A DNA stretch of 64,000 nt. It comes from Microbacterium sp. CGR2 (GTDB taxonomy: Bacteria > Actinomycetota > Actinomycetes > Actinomycetales > Microbacteriaceae). Position numbers and translations under genes: made by a program. A model generated the notes under the pieces. It worked only from the letters and a program-made list of their open reading frames with translations, did no database searches and was not told the DNA's origin. Below, in pieces: positions 27,007 to 35,223 of this stretch (the stretch's first letter is position 1; each line of letters starts with the position of its first letter). The stretch is from the NCBI RefSeq assembly GCF_003626735.1, contig NZ_RBHX01000001.1, positions 3,348,001 to 3,412,000 of the forward strand. Direction: 5' to 3'.

Positions 27007-28651
27007 TTCGTCCCCTTGTTTGGCGTCGGCCAGCCAGGGCGGCGTGGGCGTCTCGCACATGGTCGAGTTCGGATTCTGTAACAAGCTCGGGGTCGACGAG
27101 CAGTACGTCGTCGACGAGCTTGACTGCTGCGATGAGGTCTCCTTGTTGGAGGAGCTTCGTGACGTCTTGTTTGATGAGACGCAGTTGCTCGGCGCAAGCT
27201 TGTACATGGGCGGGTGAGGGCATTGCCCAGACATCGGCCTCGCGCGGCTCGAGCTTGAGGATCCCTCCTCCATACGCGCGTCCCACCATTTCGGCGTTGA
27301 GAAGAGTGACCGAGTTGAGGCTTGCGATGGGCAGAAGGTCGCGGCCTAGCTCCCGATTTTGCTCGTTGAGGTAGACGCCGTGGACAGAGTTGAGGTGGTG
27401 CGCGCCCGCCGTGTTTGTCGTGAGTCTCGGGGTGTCGGCGTTCATGCATGTCAGCATCAAGTCGGCGGGTGGCAGAAGCGGCACTCGGTACCATGGCTTC
27501 CGTACCCGGCACTTGTATGCTTCGTCGACACCCGCGAGGTGTCCGGTGTCGATGTATGCCTGCGCAGCTGGGGACGGCCTGTCGGCTGGGCGGAATAGCC
27601 AGGTGGATTTGCCTTGTTGCCCGAGCTTGATCATCGCGCTGCTGGAGAGTTCAAGTCCTCTGAGATGGGAACTGCCAGGCGGTGAGAGCCGAACAAGGTC
27701 TTTGCGAGGCAGACCGAGTTCCTCGACTCGTGCCGGTGAGAGGGCGAAGTAACGATTGTTCCCGGTGACCATTCCAAGCGTGGTGTCGCCCCAGGTGTCG
27801 AGGCTTGTGAAGTGGCCTTCTGCTCGGAGGGTGCGAAGGGGCTCCACCGCGTCAGGGTCTACCAGTAGCCCTGTCCATTTCGCTGACGGGTCGGCGGGCT
27901 TCCAAGTATGCGAACCGGTAAGCGATGCGAGAGCATTGGCGTCTTGAGCCTGGTAGATCGTCGCGTGATCGGTTGGCCCCTCGTTGAACCCATCTGCGAG
28001 GAGCAGCACGACATCAGCTTCTGCTTCGGGGAAAACCTGTTCGGCGAAAAGGACGAGTTCAACGCTGCGGAATCGGTCGAAGAGGAACTGTCGAACAGCC
28101 GCCGCATAGTTCACGCTGAGGAGCTCCGCGGGGAGCACAAGCCCCATCCGCCCGCCGTCCTTCAAGAAGAGGGCGGAGTGGACCGTGAACGCAGCCCAGC
28201 TTGATGCCAGCGCGGTCAGAGAGACCCCGGCTTTCAGGGCTGCTGCGCGTGACCTGATTCGAGACTCGCCGGTGAAGTCCTGGTAGCGGATGTAGGGCGG
28301 ATTGCCGACTACCACGGAGTAACGGGCTTCTGGCTCGACGAGGAAGAAGTCGCTCACCGTGATGTTCGGGCTCCCCCCGGCGTCCTCAACCCGACGGTGC
28401 GCGACTGCGGCACTATGCTCGTGGATCTCGACACCGTCCACGGCGGGCGTGCCAGCGCCGTGCTCGTGGAGGCGGCGCACTGCTTGGACGAGGAAGGCCG
28501 CATCACCAGCGGAGGGTTCGAGGACGGTGTCCGTTGAGCTTCGGATCGCCCAGTCGGTCATGTAGCGCGTTATCGCATCGGGCGTGAAGAACGCGCCGCG
28601 AGCCTTGCGCAGTTCTGCCGTGTCGGCAGGAGTTGCGGCGGTTTCAAGCAT
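26996..28651 (-). CDS. Eco57I-type N6-adenine DNA methyltransferase
   Basis: 551 residues. N-terminal GAFFTPDAITRYMTDWAI, AdoMet motif I VLEPSAGDAAFLVQAV, catalytic motif IV VVGNPPYIRYQDF (NPPY), and AWAAFT...GRMGLVLPAELLSVNYA typical of Eco57I/class I gamma enzymes, then a target-recognition region to the C-terminus. Start ATG 28651 (MLETAATPADTAELRKARG), GGAG just upstream. It would modify host DNA to protect it from the overlapping partner at 25951-27006. Reads intact. Confidence 0.88.
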   Translation of the reverse strand: MLETAATPADTAELRKARGAFFTPDAITRYMTDWAIRSSTDTVLEPSAGDAAFLVQAVRRLHEHGAGTPAVDGVEIHEHSAAVAHRRVEDAGGSPNITVSDFFLVEPEARYSVVVGNPPYIRYQDFTGESRIRSRAAALKAGVSLTALASSWAAFTVHSALFLKDGGRMGLVLPAELLSVNYAAAVRQFLFDRFRSVELVLFAEQVFPEAEADVVLLLADGFNEGPTDHATIYQAQDANALASLTGSHTWKPADPSAKWTGLLVDPDAVEPLRTLRAEGHFTSLDTWGDTTLGMVTGNNRYFALSPARVEELGLPRKDLVRLSPPGSSHLRGLELSSSAMIKLGQQGKSTWLFRPADRPSPAAQAYIDTGHLAGVDEAYKCRVRKPWYRVPLLPPADLMLTCMNADTPRLTTNTAGAHHLNSVHGVYLNEQNRELGRDLLPIASLNSVTLLNAEMVGRAYGGGILKLEPREADVWAMPSPAHVQACAEQLRLIKQDVTKLLQQGDLIAAVKLVDDVLLVDPELVTESELDHVRDAHAALAGRRQTRGRSGR

Positions 28652-28784
28652 GTCTCCATTCTGTCGTACACCCCCGACAGACACGGGGATGCTGCTCAGC
28701 ATGGCGTGCTCTCCCCCGCAGAAACCGCCAGGTCGCGTGACGAAACACGCCGTCTCGCGCCCTGGCCGCGGATCTGCCCCACCA

Positions 28785-29195
28785 TCACGCTGGTCTTCCG
28801 AACGCTTGTTCCAGGAAGTCCGCTGTGACCGGGTTCACGGTCTCGTTGCGGCGGATGTAGTGATCCCGGGTGATCGAGGGGTCGCTGTGTCCGAGGAGTT
28901 CGGAGGCGAGCTGCAGTCCCCCGACCTCATTGATCGCGGTCGCGGCGGTGCGGCGGAACCGGTGCGGGGTGACGTCAGGAACGCCGGCTTGCTGCATTAC
29001 GTCACGGAGCTGCCTGCGGATGTTGTTCGTCGTGTGCGGTGTCCCGACGCGTGTGGAGAACAGCAACGTGTCCGGGTGGGTGAAACGGATCTTCTCCAGT
29101 CGCGCCTGGATCGCTCGGAGCGTAAACCCTGGCAGCGCGACGCGGCGGACCGAGCGTGCTGTCTTCGGATGGTCCTGCCGGTGCGTGGATTCGCC
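28785..29195 (-). pseudogene. Tyrosine recombinase, C-terminal fragment
   Basis: The last ~136 residues of an integrase: KTARSVRRVALPGFTL, LLFSTRVGTPHTTNNI, VTPHRFRRTAATAINE (HxxR region), ASELLGHSDPSITRDHYIRR (LGHSD and catalytic Tyr). The N-terminal arm-binding and core-binding domains and the first catalytic Arg are missing; upstream of 29195 the DNA belongs to another, plus-strand gene. It is a different integrase from the one at 20021-20300 and marks a second element beside the defence genes. Confidence 0.8.
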
Positions 29196-29196
29196 C

Positions 29197-29721
29197 TTGT
29201 GGCTTTCCCGGCTCGATCGCGAGGACAAGGTCATCGACCATGCCATCGTTGTGTTGCATCCGTTCGAGCAGCGCGAGCTTGAGACCGTCCGGCGCGCTGT
29301 GGAAGCGGATTCGGTGGGAAAGTTGTTCGTCCTGATCTGGTCTCGATACGACATGGTGCGGATCTGGCTCGACGCGCTCGGGGCGACCAACCTGCACGCG
29401 GGCGGGAGCGTCGCGCCGGCCGATTCCCTAATGCTGGCTGCCGCGGAGATGATTTGGAACGAGGATTACAACGGACTCAGCTCCGGTCGCGGTAAGGATG
29501 CCGTCGTGCAGCTCGTTCGTGCGTTCTCAGCCGAAGGGTATCTGGTGGAGCCCGCCCCCTGGCTGCGCGCCTATTTCACGGTTGGTGGTAGCTTCCGCCA
29601 CGCCGAGTCGATCGAAAAGCTTGTCAAGGAGATGAAGGCCGGTACGCGGCATCGGGTGAAGCCGCGCTACCGTGACAACATCGTCGAGATCATCCGCGAG
29701 CAGGTCACCGCTAAACGATAG
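29197..29721 (+). pseudogene. Unknown protein, probably 5'-truncated at the integrase junction
   Basis: The frame WLSRLDREDKVIDHAIVVLH...QVTAKR is well coded from ~29197 to TAG 29721 (about 174 residues). It contains VGKLFVLIWSRYDMVRIWLD, AAAEMIWNEDYNGLSSGRGK and ESIEKLVKEMKAGTRHRVK. No ATG/GTG with a ribosome-binding site starts it; only TTG 29197 exists, exactly where the opposing integrase fragment begins. No family recognised. I treat it as the 3' part of a larger gene cut by recombination. Confidence 0.6.
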
Positions 29722-29799
29722 GTTCGCCAGGAGTAGACCACCACCGCCAAACTTGACCGTATGGACGGTCGACGTTGAGGAAACAGGAGCGATCGACCA

Positions 29800-30612
29800 A
29801 TGGCGCTAACTCTCGGACCGCTGCTGCTCGACGCGGGAATCGATCCAGCTCGGGCTCTCGTGATTCGCCATGCCTTTACGCAGGAGTCTGAGGAGAGCGG
29901 CCTGACGGGACTTCACGCGGACTCGACGCATGCGGAGATTCTCGAATATACGCGCAACCAATCCGCGGACACGAAGCGATTTCCGGCCGTGCCGCCGGGC
30001 ATTTGGGTGGTCTTCATCAAGGAAGGCGGCGACCAGGCGCGACTTTGGTCGGTCGTCGAGAACCGCGGTGAACTCGCGAACAATGGGATCATCAGAACGT
30101 TCGACGTGGTCGAGTCCGAGCTCATGGTGGACCTGCGAAACCGGCTAGTGATCGGGTGGCGATCCCCCCGCACCTGGCGAATGAACGCGACCACCGCAGC
30201 GAGCTATCCCGTCGTAGGAATTGCAGATGCCGAGCCGATCCCCTTCCCGGGTTTTGACCGGCTCGTCCTGAGTCATGCGCGGCTGCAAGCGGTGATGCGC
30301 GAGCACCGCTACGCGTCGTGGCGTACGGCGCTGGCTTCGGTCGTCGGCATATACCTCATCACCGACACTCACGACGGGCGTCACTATGTCGGCAAGGCGG
30401 ATGGTGCAGAGAGCATCCGTCAGCGCTGGAACGCGTACGCGACGAACGGTCACGGAGGGAACGTCGAACTACGCAGGCTGGACCCGTCCAGCTTCCAGTT
30501 CTCGCTGCTGCGCGTGTTCGACCCGTCGACGCCCACTCGGGACATCGATGCGGCTGAAAGTCACTTCAAGGACGCTCTCGACAGTCGTCGACATGGCTTA
30601 GACCGAAACTAG
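29800..30612 (+). CDS. GIY-YIG nuclease-domain protein
   Basis: 270 residues. Residues 1-~180 are an unassigned alpha/beta domain; ~183-270 are GIY-YIG: VVGIYLITDTHDGRHYVGKA (GIY and YVG), IRQRWNAYATNGHGG (conserved Arg), FSLLRVFDPSTPTRDIDAAESHFKDAL (Glu of the active site) and a final Asn at the C-terminus (HGLDRN). GIY-YIG enzymes cut DNA; this N-domain/GIY-YIG layout is seen in defence-associated proteins of unknown specificity. AGGAG precedes ATG 29800. Convergent with the GHKL-nuclease gene, 27 bp apart. Confidence 0.85.
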   Translation: MALTLGPLLLDAGIDPARALVIRHAFTQESEESGLTGLHADSTHAEILEYTRNQSADTKRFPAVPPGIWVVFIKEGGDQARLWSVVENRGELANNGIIRTFDVVESELMVDLRNRLVIGWRSPRTWRMNATTAASYPVVGIADAEPIPFPGFDRLVLSHARLQAVMREHRYASWRTALASVVGIYLITDTHDGRHYVGKADGAESIRQRWNAYATNGHGGNVELRRLDPSSFQFSLLRVFDPSTPTRDIDAAESHFKDALDSRRHGLDRN

Positions 30613-30639
30613 GCATCACGTCCAACCGAACCGGCCCAG

Positions 30640-32646
30640 CTAGCTATCGCCGCCGCGGGGCTCCTCGTCAGCGGCCAAATTATCCGGGATCAACTCCGAA
30701 TATTCTTCACGGATGAATGCCAGGCCCTCGGCGAGCGAGGGGTCGAACTCGAGAGAGCTGGTCACGAAGTCCAAGCGTCTCTTGTTCTCATCGATGATGT
30801 CTCGCCAGCGGCGCACGTACGCTCGCACGGTCGGACGGCCGGGCTTCTTGTCGGGCTCGAAGACCAGTCCAAGTTCGCGGTCGGATCCGATGATCGAGTT
30901 GTCCATAACACCGTCGTAGTCGGTGACCACGAGAATGACCTCCCACACCGAGCGATCGCTCGCGAACGCGGCGTTGTCGGCGACGACGTTGATGTAGTCC
31001 TCGATCTGGTTCCGCTCGGTGCGACCAGCAGTGATGCCCGGCGCTTTCAGCTCGATCACGAGATGACGGATTCGGTCGTGCTCCTTTGCCTTGACGGCGA
31101 GGTGGAGATCTATTCGTCCACTCTTGCCGTCCCATCGTTTGACCGGTTCAGCCTTGCCTGTCGGCAAGCCTTCGAGCTTGAGGTGCGTACGCAGCATCTG
31201 TGTGAGCCCTCGCTCACTATTCATGAAGTGGTATTCCTCGCCGAAGATCCAGAGCTCGTGCTCGAGGATCTTGTGGAGGTGGTCGCGTTCGCCAACCTTC
31301 TTCGAGTCGTCTGGATCGAAGAGCAGGTGCTCGAGCCCGGCGAGAAACTTCGTGCGACTTGTCACGAGGTTGGCGGCACGGATCACACCTGCGAGCGTCG
31401 TCTCGCTGAGCAGCTTGGTGAGTGCCTGTCGATCTTGCTCAGTGAGGGCGACGAACTCGCTGACCAGCAGAGCCAAGTTCTCCGGATCAGTCTTCAACGC
31501 ATCGCGAAGAAGGTTCAGGGTCAGCTGTGCTCCGTCCTTTCGCTTCGGGATCTGCGGCACAAGGGCACTAGACACGATGTCGAAGACAGCCCGCTCGGCC
31601 TTGTCAGCTTCAGTCGTAGGCTCCGCCTCGTACGGGTAGATACCCTTCGACTTCCACTCGTCGATTTGATCGCGACGGCGCGAACGACGCCGCGAGGCGA
31701 AGTGCTCGCGCACCGCAGTCTTGGTAGCTCGCCAAACAGCACCGGCCGGGTCTGGAGCCATCTCGCCGAGTCCGAGCTCCGACAGCGAGTCGACGTCGAA
31801 GCCACTCCAGGTGACGTAGGCCGAGTAGGCCGTCTGGCTCTCGAGTTCGGCCCCCGACATTTCGACGACAAATCGCTCCGCGTCCTCACCGAAGTAGATC
31901 GCGCGATGCTTGCCCTTGCGCCATTCGATGATGCGGATTGAGAGCACAGCGTCCTGGTCGATGTCGAGGCCGACTTCGACAGTGGTGTCATCCAATATCT
32001 CATCGCTCGGGTTCAGCTTCGAGCCGTCAAAGATCACCGTCAGCGAGTCGTCGTTGAGGAGCACTGGAGCGAAGTGAGACGTGAGCGTCGCGAGAGTCGT
32101 GTCGCTCAGAAGGGAGTTAAGGCTGCGGTCTTGTTCGTTCAGAGCGGTCACGACCGTGCCGGTCGTCGTCTCGGTCGAAGGTGAAGCTTCCCAGCTGAAG
32201 GGCTCTGACCGCTCCTTGACGCCCTCGATGACGACACGTTCGCTCTCGCCGACCGCATTAACGCTTTCGCTCGCCCACGTCACTCGTGAGCCGAGCGCAA
32301 AGGCGCGCAGACGGCCCTCGCCGAGCTTCCCGTGAAGGCCGCGCTTGTCGTTCTTGGAGCGGCTGGCGAGCGCCTTCCATGACCCGCCAATACGACCGAA
32401 TGTGGCTTGCACCTCGTCCGACGTGATGCCGTGGCCGTCGTCCTCGACGGTCACACGCTCGATGGCGTCCATATCGGTTCGCGCCAACTGCACGCGAACA
32501 GTGCCGGCCTCGGCATCGATCGCGTTCCAGACAAGCTCGACGACAGCGCGAACGGGATCGCGCTCGCGCGCCAGGCGCGTGACCAGGTCGCCGCCTGCTG
32601 ATAGTGGAAGGTCCCTCACCAGACTCACTGTAGGGCCAACGCTCAT
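30640..32646 (-). CDS. GHKL ATPase fused to a Shedu-like PD-(D/E)XK nuclease
   Basis: 668 residues. N-terminal GHKL (Hsp90/MutL/gyrase B-like) ATPase: N-box VVELVWNAIDAEAGTV, G1 VEDDGHGITSDEV, G2 GLHGKLGEGRLRAFALG. A ~200-residue helical middle follows. The C-terminal ~200 residues resemble the Shedu (DUF4263) nuclease: HKILEHELWIFGEEYHF, then GRIDLHLAVKAK and LVIELKAPGI (Asp and ExK). Likely an ATP-dependent conformational switch controlling DNA cutting, by analogy with MutL and Shedu (inference). Start ATG 32646. Neighbours are defence-like genes. All key residues appear present. Confidence 0.85.
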   Translation of the reverse strand: MSVGPTVSLVRDLPLSAGGDLVTRLARERDPVRAVVELVWNAIDAEAGTVRVQLARTDMDAIERVTVEDDGHGITSDEVQATFGRIGGSWKALASRSKNDKRGLHGKLGEGRLRAFALGSRVTWASESVNAVGESERVVIEGVKERSEPFSWEASPSTETTTGTVVTALNEQDRSLNSLLSDTTLATLTSHFAPVLLNDDSLTVIFDGSKLNPSDEILDDTTVEVGLDIDQDAVLSIRIIEWRKGKHRAIYFGEDAERFVVEMSGAELESQTAYSAYVTWSGFDVDSLSELGLGEMAPDPAGAVWRATKTAVREHFASRRRSRRRDQIDEWKSKGIYPYEAEPTTEADKAERAVFDIVSSALVPQIPKRKDGAQLTLNLLRDALKTDPENLALLVSEFVALTEQDRQALTKLLSETTLAGVIRAANLVTSRTKFLAGLEHLLFDPDDSKKVGERDHLHKILEHELWIFGEEYHFMNSERGLTQMLRTHLKLEGLPTGKAEPVKRWDGKSGRIDLHLAVKAKEHDRIRHLVIELKAPGITAGRTERNQIEDYINVVADNAAFASDRSVWEVILVVTDYDGVMDNSIIGSDRELGLVFEPDKKPGRPTVRAYVRRWRDIIDENKRRLDFVTSSLEFDPSLAEGLAFIREEYSELIPDNLAADEEPRGGDS

Positions 32647-32661
32647 ACTGAGCCCGTCGAC

Positions 32662-32940
32662 TCAGTCAGGGAAGGGCGGTTCGTCGCCCCAAATTCCGGA
32701 GGCGCCGCGATTTCCTGCACCGCTGCCTCCGCGGTTCGCCGACACCGACGGGCTCGCGATCCTCGAGGAGTGCGTGGAGCGATAGACGATGCGCTCCCCC
32801 ACGATCGTGCCCGCGTAGCGTCCCGAAGGGTCGAACACGTAGTCACCCTTGACCCTGCCCACATATGTTCCCGAGCGTGCAAACAACTTGTCACCGCTAC
32901 GTCGAAGCGGACGGCCATTCTTTGTGTAAAGGTCTGCCAC
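32662..32940 (-). CDS. Small beta-rich hypothetical protein, 92 aa
   Basis: MADLYTKNGRPLRRSGDKLF then repeated short strands (YVGRVKGDYVFDPSGRYAGT, IVGERIVYRS) and a Gly/Ser/Asn-rich tail. The duplicated pattern G(T/R)YxGx(V/I)xGxxV suggests a small tandem beta motif like those found beside defence genes in actinobacteria, but I assign no function. It sits 15 bp upstream of the GHKL-nuclease ATG on the same strand, so the two are probably co-transcribed. Confidence 0.7.
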   Translation of the reverse strand: MADLYTKNGRPLRRSGDKLFARSGTYVGRVKGDYVFDPSGRYAGTIVGERIVYRSTHSSRIASPSVSANRGGSGAGNRGASGIWGDEPPFPD

Positions 32941-32994
32941 GGGATCATTGTGCCCGGGACCTCCGACATTGGCCGACGAAGCGAGGAGTCCTCG

Positions 32995-33141
32995 GTGCCC
33001 CTAACTGAGGAGCAGAAGGAAGCCCGGGCCGCAATGCGCCGGATGACGGCCGCGCTGATTCCGGCTCGGGTCCGTATCGTCGAGTTCGTTCTGCCACCGT
33101 CCATGCTGAGCGACACCGCTCTCATATGCTCTCGACTATGA
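32995..33141 (+). CDS. 48-codon ORF translationally coupled to the next gene
   Basis: GTG 32995 follows GCGAGGAG by 6 nt and the frame (MPLTEEQKEARAAMRRM...) ends in TGA at 33139-33141, which overlaps ATG 33138 of the next gene (ATGA). The peptide is amphipathic, basic at first, then hydrophobic (RVRIVEFVLPPSML). Unknown; may be a small partner or a translational leader of the downstream protein. Confidence 0.55.
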   Translation: MPLTEEQKEARAAMRRMTAALIPARVRIVEFVLPPSMLSDTALICSRL

Positions 33142-35028
33142 CAATCGATCCATCCCATTTCGGGCCGTACCTGTCGCTCGGCCTGCTCGTGGCCGGCTCG
33201 GCGAACCGGAGCGTGGCCACGCTCCTCGCCGAGATCCGGAATGCGGTGTTCTCGGGGCGTCCGAACAGCGAGCAGGGAGAGCCCCGCACCGTGCACGCGG
33301 TCGAGAAGTTCACGAATGCGTCCGTCGAGGGAAAGGGATTTGTGTACCGCGTGCGCGATACACCCTCATGGTGGCGCGGGGCCACAATCAGCACGCCCAC
33401 CGGCGCTCGTCACGAAAGCCCAGTCCTCAACGACGTTCTTCACCTCATCCTCGTGCTGAAGTGCGCACGTTCGATCGCCGTGTACACCTCGCATCCGTCC
33501 GACTGGGGGCGGATTGTGCGCGCCGTGGAAGACGGAAGCGTGACGAAGGTAAAACCGATGCCTGCAGACCTCATCAACGGTGCGTTCACCCATAGCACCT
33601 GGGCGATGCCCACAGTCTGGATGAAGGGCCTGCACTACCCGGTCCAGACGAAGGCCGACAGCAAGCAGCTCACGGGGCTCAACGTTCGCTCGGTGATCGA
33701 TCAATTCGGCGATCAGACCTACCACTTCTCGTCCGGTCGCTCGCGAGTACCGCTCGGAGTTGACGACTACGAGTCGATCGGTCTATCGCCGTCCAAGCAT
33801 CGGATCTGGCTGGGCCAGTCGGCGGATTTCGCCGACTTCTGTGCGCGAACGGAGTGGGCGCTGAAGTTACTCTCGGGCGCGTCAGCGGTAGCAGCCCCGA
33901 TCGCCGAGCTTGCACAGCCACTCGGGTCGCTGGACAAACTCGGAGTTCCGGACGAGATCGGTTGGGCGCCTCAGGGTGAACGCGAATCGTGGACGTCGGA
34001 GGCCGCCGACGCTTTTGCTCTACTCGAGCGGGTCAGTCTTGACCTCGACACGACGGACTCGAAGATCATCGAGGACGATGACACCGGTGACCGGACCGTT
34101 CACATGGTGGTTCATCTCGTCGCACAAGGGGCCCCCATCACCGATGTGGTGCTCGAGATCCGATACCCGCAGGCATCGAACACGGTTGCCTTGAGGGTCG
34201 TCCCGGCGGGGCAGACGGATGAGCTCGACGACTACGAGCAGGCTATCGAGACCATCCTCGTGGAGGAGGGATGGGGGAAGATTCGTTACTCCGACGGCCA
34301 CGTGGTGTCCGGGAGAGTGGCGTACCTCCCGCACTACTCAGCAGTGCCGTTCACGGGGTGGGAGTGGGTCGACTTCACCACGCCGCGCGCAGTGGACGTC
34401 ACGAAGGAGAAGCCGATCCGCCTGGGTGCGACCGATCGGCGCGCGGCTGACCTCTCTCGCATCGGCGAGATGGGTGATGACTCGTTGTTCAGCTGGGCAT
34501 TCGACCGGTGGGGCGAAGGGCGTCCCGGAACTCTGTTGTGCGATGACGGGAGCGGCGAGATCGCGGACTTCCTTCATCTAGCGCCGTTCGATGATGACGG
34601 GGAGAGCCTGCTGACGTTCATCCACGCGAAAGGTGGCAAGAGCCGGGGACTCCGATCGTGGGTTGTCAGTGAGCGAGTACGAAGTGGTCATCGCCCAGGG
34701 AATCAAGAACCTCGCTTACGCCGAACCGGAAGCGATCGCGGCGAAGCTCCGGGCGCTGTCCGCGAATGCCCGAGTGTGGAACGAGGACAACCCTGGCCTC
34801 GATGCCTCCGGCTTCGCGGACGAACTCCTCGGCAGGGGAAGGAAGATCAGGCGCCGAGTCGTGGTGCTCCACCCGCACACGCTAAGGGCCCAGTACGAAA
34901 TCGACACCGGAGGTGCGACTCCGGGCCTGAGGGGTCGACACGCGCAGCTCAGCACCCTCCTTGTCGAGGCGGAGGCGACATGTCGGAGCGTCGGCGCGCA
35001 ATTCTCAGTCGTCGGCGCCGCCCAGTGA
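33138..35028 (+). pseudogene. Large defence-island protein with a frameshift
   Basis: Reading from ATG 33138 the first ~500 residues (MTIDPSHFGPYLSLGLLVAG... LLTFIHAKGGKSR) are well coded. Near 34640-34660 coding quality jumps to the +1 frame (SDRGLSVSEYEVVIAQGIKN...GAQFSVVGAAQ), which ends at 35028, while the original frame continues as Arg/Pro/Gly-rich nonsense to 35129. A one-base indel fits; joined, the protein would be ~630 residues. No family recognised; segments such as TWAMPTVWMKGLHYPVQTKA and EWVDFTTPRA recur in proteins I associate with defence islands, role unknown. A sequencing error would restore it. Confidence 0.65.
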
Positions 35029-35223
35029 AGTCGGAGTCCCACCACCCGCATCCGAGTCGCAAAACCAGCCCACACACGCTGTTCGCGCTCTTCTCGGCTG
35101 GAAACCAACATTCGGTGGGACACCGGTAACGCTCCTGTAGTGTGTGGTCCCCGGCGTCGAGCCGTTCGGCCACCGCCCACCGCGATCGCCGAGTGTGTCT
35201 GTGGCAGACCTTAGGGTGCGTGT

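Noticed and set aside
34630..34665. Programmed frameshift in the large defence-island protein
   Set aside because: There is no slippery heptamer or rare-codon stop, and the zero frame continues for over 150 codons, unlike known programmed sites. A mutation or sequencing error is simpler.
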